The notes below the pieces were generated by a model, which did not search any database, had not been told where the DNA came from, and saw only the letters and a list, made by a program, of their open reading frames with translations. The translations under genes and the position numbers were made by a program. From a virus: DNA of 23,244 nt. The stretch lies in the IMG/VR virus record IMGVR_UViG_3300018424_000263, positions 1-23,244 of that record, one strand, 5' to 3'. Each line of letters opens with the position of its first letter. The first letter of the stretch is position 1. This document shows positions 21,153-23,244 of this stretch, in pieces.

Positions 21153-21495
21153 CCAACGGATTGAAAACCGCGTATCTGAGGGGATGCCGGACTGCTATCT
21201 GTGTATAGATGGTGTGCCTGTCTGGGTAGAATTAAAAATAATAAAAAGTAATCGAATATATCTAAGGCCATCACAAATAGCATGGCATACCAGCCATTCG
21301 CGGTGTGGTGGTGTAAGTTTTTTTCTTTGTTACAGCCCCACGGAGAGGCTTGCATTTTTATTTGAGGGTGGATTAGCGGCCAAGATCCAAGGTTCGGGGT
21401 TCGATGACCTGCGACCTGCGGCCTTATTCTCTGGGGATCTAAAAGCTTGCGCCTTGAACCTGCGACCTGCGGCCTGCGACCTCTGGTCTATGTAG
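21079..21495 (+). CDS. VRR-NUC domain nuclease
   Basis: The 138-residue product has the VRR-NUC signature of the PD-(D/E)XK fold: RIEN with Glu29, EGMPDCYL with Asp38, VWVELK with Glu51 and Lys53, and PSQIAWH with Gln66. Stand-alone phage VRR-NUC proteins are predicted structure-specific nucleases. GGGGGAG lies seven bases before the ATG. The last 30 residues are read through a heptamer array and contain repeated LRPAA, so the C-terminus is probably a repeat-derived extension beyond the roughly 95-residue domain. Overlap with terS suggests joint expression, perhaps in packaging, where other phages keep an HNH nuclease. Confidence 0.9.
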   Translation: MSRQQTTETKIWNSLRQHLPKKTHSQRIENRVSEGMPDCYLCIDGVPVWVELKIIKSNRIYLRPSQIAWHTSHSRCGGVSFFLCYSPTERLAFLFEGGLAAKIQGSGFDDLRPAALFSGDLKACALNLRPAACDLWSM

Positions 21496-21527
21496 AAAAA
21501 GAGAGACGCCTGCGACCTGCGCCTGCG
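21407..21527. repeat. Heptamer repeat array (RCCTGCG), VRR-NUC 3' end and downstream
   Basis: Three clusters are seen: ACCTGCG twice then GCCTTAT (21407-21427); GCCTTGA, ACCTGCG, ACCTGCG, GCCTGCG, ACCTCTG (21451-21485); and GCCTGCG, ACCTGCG, CCTGCG (21508-21527). The first two are coding and the last is intergenic. Just before, at 21387-21400, related words appear in the opposite orientation (CCAAGGTTCGGGG). Confidence 0.85.
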
Positions 21528-21573
21528 CCTCTAAGTTGTAGGAGATATATTGCATAGTAAAATTATAGATGGA

Positions 21574-21606
21574 AAGGGCAGCGCGTCAAGGCACTGCCCC
21601 TTTTTG
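21574..21606 (+). terminator. Rho-independent terminator after the VRR-NUC gene
   Basis: GGGCAG (21576-21581) pairs with CTGCCC (21594-21599), with an additional GC/GC pair inside the loop, followed by T at 21601-21605. The stem is also close enough to the convergent GP88-like gene end (21608) to act on both strands, though the minus-strand T-run is short. Confidence 0.8.
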
Positions 21607-21607
21607 T

Positions 21608-22282
21608 TTAGTGTTTCGGGTATGATACTGTTTTGACGGCAGGCGACCAGCAGGCACGGCACTTGCCGCAATAGCCTAGACCCAGCTTGCCCAATTGTTT
21701 TTCCTTTTTTGCGGCCTTGTATTCGTCATGGGCGATCATGTCACCGTTTTTCTTTGTGCGGTATGCCTCGCAAAGCTTGCCTACGGCCTTGTGAATATCC
21801 GTGACGACCGCGCTGGAATTTTGCCAGGACTCAGGCGGGGCATCATCAACCATGGTCGCGCTGTAACGAACAACGGCATTGCCTGGCAGGCTATCCATCT
21901 TTAAAGCTTCCTGCCATAACTTGCGCTCTTTTGTAGGTATCCAGTGTTTTTTGTTCGGTGTTAACTTGGCAACCGCTATTATTTTTAGGCAATGCGCCAC
22001 GCTCCGCACGTCACCGCTATCGAACCAGCGCATTGTATCATTGCGCGATTTATTCAGAAGCGCGGCCATGTCCTGCACAAAATTATCAGAGTTTAAAAAA
22101 TCTAGTCTGGCCTGCATTGCGTTTTGTACTACTGGCCACGGGTAAGCCCCTTTCATAGCATAGCAATCGTGACAAACACTGCCCGGAATTTTGGCCAGCT
22201 TCTGGCCAGTAACACAACCGAACGCGCTTATATTGAAGCTATCGCCCGGCATCTTTTTTGGTTTTGATAATATAGCAACCAT
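21608..22282 (-). CDS. GP88-like protein, 224 aa
   Basis: The product resembles the phage and plasmid gene product 88 family: Cys23, then CHDCYAMKGAYPW (Cys37, Cys40), RWFDSGDVRSV (85-95) with the conserved Ser-Gly-Asp, PTKER (116-120) and RYSAT (139-143). A CGKCRACW triad closes the C-terminus (Cys205, Cys208, Cys211). Function is not established. The two cysteine groups suggest zinc or an Fe-S cluster, and I vaguely see similarity to radical-SAM-type barrels, which is inference. GGAGAT lies eight bases before the ATG, with a clear promoter upstream, so it is an independent unit. Confidence 0.82.
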   Translation of the reverse strand: MVAILSKPKKMPGDSFNISAFGCVTGQKLAKIPGSVCHDCYAMKGAYPWPVVQNAMQARLDFLNSDNFVQDMAALLNKSRNDTMRWFDSGDVRSVAHCLKIIAVAKLTPNKKHWIPTKERKLWQEALKMDSLPGNAVVRYSATMVDDAPPESWQNSSAVVTDIHKAVGKLCEAYRTKKNGDMIAHDEYKAAKKEKQLGKLGLGYCGKCRACWSPAVKTVSYPKH

Positions 22283-22313
22283 TATTAAAATCTCCTATTC
22301 TATGGTTTATCTT

Positions 22314-22342
22314 ATTTTATCTAATCTTTAAACAAACTGCAA
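22314..22342 (-). promoter_or_regulatory. Promoter of the GP88-like gene
   Basis: On the minus strand TTGCAG (22337-22342) and TAAAAT (22314-22319) are spaced by 17 bases. An 11-base direct repeat TTTATCTAATC occurs at 22316-22326 and 22345-22355, straddling the promoter, which looks like a paired operator. Confidence 0.65.
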
Positions 22343-22353
22343 GCTTTATCTAA

Positions 22354-22391
22354 TCCTGCGACCCTTTACGACCTGCGGCCTGCGGCCTCGC
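22354..22391. repeat. Heptamer repeat array (RCCTGCG), intergenic
   Basis: Units are TCCTGCG, ACCCTTT (slightly displaced), ACCTGCG, GCCTGCG and GCCTCGC. The array lies between the GP88-like promoter and the terminator of the next small gene. It is in the same orientation as the other arrays. Confidence 0.85.
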
Positions 22392-22410
22392 TCTGATATA
22401 TAAAGGCCAA

Positions 22411-22440
22411 ACAAAACAAGGCCGGGATGACCCGGCCTTG
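22411..22440 (-). terminator. Rho-independent terminator of the 59-aa gene
   Basis: A perfect 10-bp GC-rich stem (CAAGGCCGGG 22417-22426, CCCGGCCTTG 22431-22440) with a 4-base loop is followed on the minus strand by TTTTGTTT. It lies 18 bases beyond the stop of the gene at 22458. Confidence 0.88.
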
Positions 22441-22457
22441 CTCTGGGAGATAACTCT

Positions 22458-22637
22458 CTAATCTCTTCCGATGTCTAACAGGATTTTGTCATCCTCATCC
22501 ATGAAGAATGTCACCTCATGGTTTTCTGTCTTTATGATTAACAGCCTCTTCCTTGTTTGTGCATGCCTGTTTAACCATTCGGTTGAAATAGTAACGTCGT
22601 TACCGTCGGTATGAATTGATAGTGATGATGATTCCAT
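22458..22637 (-). CDS. Hypothetical protein, 59 aa
   Basis: This gene was read directly from the sequence. The start overlaps the upstream stop as TAATG, with GGAGA seven bases upstream. The product has a serine-rich start (MESSSLSIHTDGNDVTIS), a basic middle (RHAQTRKRLLIIKTE) and strands ending FFMDEDDKILLDIGRD. It looks like a small beta-sheet protein. A strong terminator follows. No family recognised. Confidence 0.75.
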   Translation of the reverse strand: MESSSLSIHTDGNDVTISTEWLNRHAQTRKRLLIIKTENHEVTFFMDEDDKILLDIGRD

Positions 22638-22879
22638 TATGCAATCTCCTTATCATATGGCTGAATTAAATCATCGGCTTGGCCTTCGATATGGGCTAAC
22701 TCTTCTGCCCATTCGGCAATCTGTTCTGCCAGATTTTCCATAGCTTCTGAAACGTGCTGGTTTTTTGCTTCCATGCTATCGCAGTGTAGATCCTGTGATA
22801 ACTCTTCTGCTAGGTTTCTAGCCTCGCAGACTGCACTGGCTAGCTTCCTTGCCATGGTTAAGGTTGAACTATCTAACAT
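22637..22879 (-). CDS. Hypothetical helical protein, 80 aa
   Basis: The product is almost entirely helix-forming, with Ala/Glu-rich heptads (RKLASAVCEARNLAEELSQD, ENLAEQIAEWAEELAHIEG), and probably forms a coiled-coil dimer or bundle. GGAGATAAAATA precedes the ATG at standard spacing. Its 5' leader contains two short hairpins (22901-22937). No family recognised. Confidence 0.75.
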   Translation of the reverse strand: MLDSSTLTMARKLASAVCEARNLAEELSQDLHCDSMEAKNQHVSEAMENLAEQIAEWAEELAHIEGQADDLIQPYDKEIA

Positions 22880-22900
22880 TATTTTATCTCCTTCTAATGT

Positions 22901-22937
22901 TACCCATTTTGGGTAGTGTCGCCCAGGGGGACTGGGC
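22901..22937. promoter_or_regulatory. Two leader hairpins before the 80-aa gene
   Basis: TACCCA/TGGGTA (22901-22915) and GCCCAG/CTGGGC (22921-22937) form two consecutive 6-bp stems with loops of 3 and 5 bases, just before the ribosome site of the gene starting at 22879. They could stabilise or regulate the mRNA. No matching riboswitch class was recognised. Confidence 0.4.
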
Positions 22938-22974
22938 TTATCTCATCTTATCAAATTTTTAGATAAAGATAAAG
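22937..22974. repeat. GATA-type imperfect inverted repeat
   Basis: CTTATCTCATCTTATC (22937-22952) faces GATAAAGATAAAG (22962-22974) across a 9-base AT-rich spacer. TTATC words also crowd the GP88-like promoter at 22308-22350. The shared word suggests a common regulator, but AT-rich words recur easily by chance. No convincing promoter was found for the 80-residue gene. Confidence 0.35.
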
Positions 22975-22983
22975 GCTTTTATT

Positions 22984-23024
22984 TCCTGCGACCTGCGACC
23001 TCGCTCTGCGGCCTGCGGCCTTGT
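22984..23024. repeat. Heptamer repeat array (RCCTGCG), intergenic
   Basis: Units are TCCTGCG, ACCTGCG, ACCTCGC, TCTGCG (one base short), GCCTGCG and GCCTTGT. It directly abuts the perfect inverted repeat at 23026-23050. Like the arrays at 22354 and 21508, it lies at a gene boundary. Confidence 0.85.
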
Positions 23025-23025
23025 A

Positions 23026-23050
23026 CCAAAATTTCCGAAGGAAATTTTGG
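23026..23050. repeat. Perfect 11-bp inverted repeat with 3-base loop
   Basis: CCAAAATTTCC (23026-23036) pairs with GGAAATTTTGG (23040-23050) around GAA. It lies between a heptamer array and a terminator. There is no U-run, so a protein-binding palindrome or an RNA hairpin are the options. Confidence 0.75.
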
Positions 23051-23083
23051 GCAAAAGAACAGGGGGGCTTATGCCCCCCTGTT
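23051..23083 (-). terminator. Rho-independent terminator of the last gene
   Basis: AACAGGGGGGC (23058-23068) and GCCCCCCTGTT (23073-23083) form a perfect 11-bp stem with a 4-base loop, followed on the minus strand by CTTTTGC. It lies 10 bases after the stop of the gene ending at 23094. Confidence 0.85.
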
Positions 23084-23093
23084 AGTGATAGGA

Positions 23094-23243
23094 TTAAAGC
23101 GGTAATTGCCCGTCCCAGTAATCTATGTTAGCGGTGTCGACCGCGTCGAATGGGGACATATCGTCATGATAGTAATCCATCCACTGGGCGTCGGGTAAAT
23201 CGTCGACGCCTAGCCCAAGAATACCAGTGACAATCTTATCGCA
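23094..23243 (-). CDS. C-terminal part of an acidic hypothetical protein
   Basis: The frame is open to the window edge, and its start lies outside. The 49 visible residues are acidic and aromatic (GVDDLPDAQWMDYYHDDMSP, then DTANIDYWDGQLPL). The composition matches the other small genes, and a strong terminator follows. No family recognised. Confidence 0.6.
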   Translation of the reverse strand, partial: CDKIVTGILGLGVDDLPDAQWMDYYHDDMSPFDAVDTANIDYWDGQLPL

Positions 23244-23244
23244 T

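Noticed and set aside
21407-23024. CRISPR array
   Set aside because: The repeats are 7 bases long with no unique spacers of 25-40 bases. No cas gene is present.
1-23244. tRNA genes
   Set aside because: None of the strong hairpins forms a cloverleaf with a TTCGA-type T-loop and an acceptor stem. Each is better explained as a terminator or a simple inverted repeat.

Overview
The window is part of a tailed double-stranded DNA phage genome (or an integrated prophage). It holds a large virion protein, a T4-type lysozyme, a complete phage-style DNA replication set, a candidate small terminase subunit, and a dense block of tiny overlapping genes. I see no rRNA, tRNA, integrase or metabolic operon. 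The host cannot be read from the sequence. Gene style and gene content resemble phages of marine Alphaproteobacteria, but that is inference only.

Layout: (1) 2-4165, plus strand: the 3' end of the late region, with a >1181-residue virion-associated protein cut by the window start, a GH24 lysozyme and a 56-residue cysteine-rich protein, joined by short overlaps. (2) 4154-4250: two terminators facing opposite ways separate the convergent late and replication regions. (3) 4250-11457, minus strand: the replication operon, read right to left from a near-consensus sigma70-type promoter at 11515-11544. Its order is a coiled-coil protein, a probable ssDNA-binding protein, an archaeo-eukaryotic-type primase, a UvrD-like SF1 helicase, a DUF6378-like protein, a small conserved protein, a family A DNA polymerase with proofreading domain, and a small exported protein. 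(4) 11547-14575: a ParB-like protein, a ribbon-helix-helix regulator with its own promoter and terminator, a lone plus-strand PD-(D/E)XK nuclease, and an SNF2-type helicase whose 3' end overlaps the nuclease gene tail to tail by 209 bases. (5) 14585-20336, minus strand: 21 small genes in a nearly gapless chain with strong GGAGG-type ribosome sites. They start from a promoter at about 20379-20406, and most products are acidic and of unknown function. (6) 20337-20576: a divergent control region with a large imperfect inverted repeat. (7) 20577-21495, plus strand: candidate terS overlapping a VRR-NUC nuclease. (8) 21608-23243, minus strand: a GP88-like protein and three small genes (one cut by the window end), separated by strong hairpins and GC-rich heptamer arrays.

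The replication genes form a coherent set: a primase, ssDNA-binding protein, SF1 and SNF2 helicases, a polymerase and two resolvase-like nucleases. No DnaB-type helicase is visible. The polymerase carries leucine at the site equivalent to E. coli Pol I Phe762.

The least expected signal is a dispersed family of heptanucleotide repeats of the ACCTGCG / ACCTTGA / ACCTCGG type. They form arrays between genes at the right end and also run inside several coding regions, nearly always in the same strand orientation. Many starts were moved inward from the longest open frame because a clear ribosome-binding site sits before an internal start. Several genes under 60 residues (3995-4165, 12555-12722, 17705-17881, 19248-19409, 22458-22637) were read directly from the sequence.
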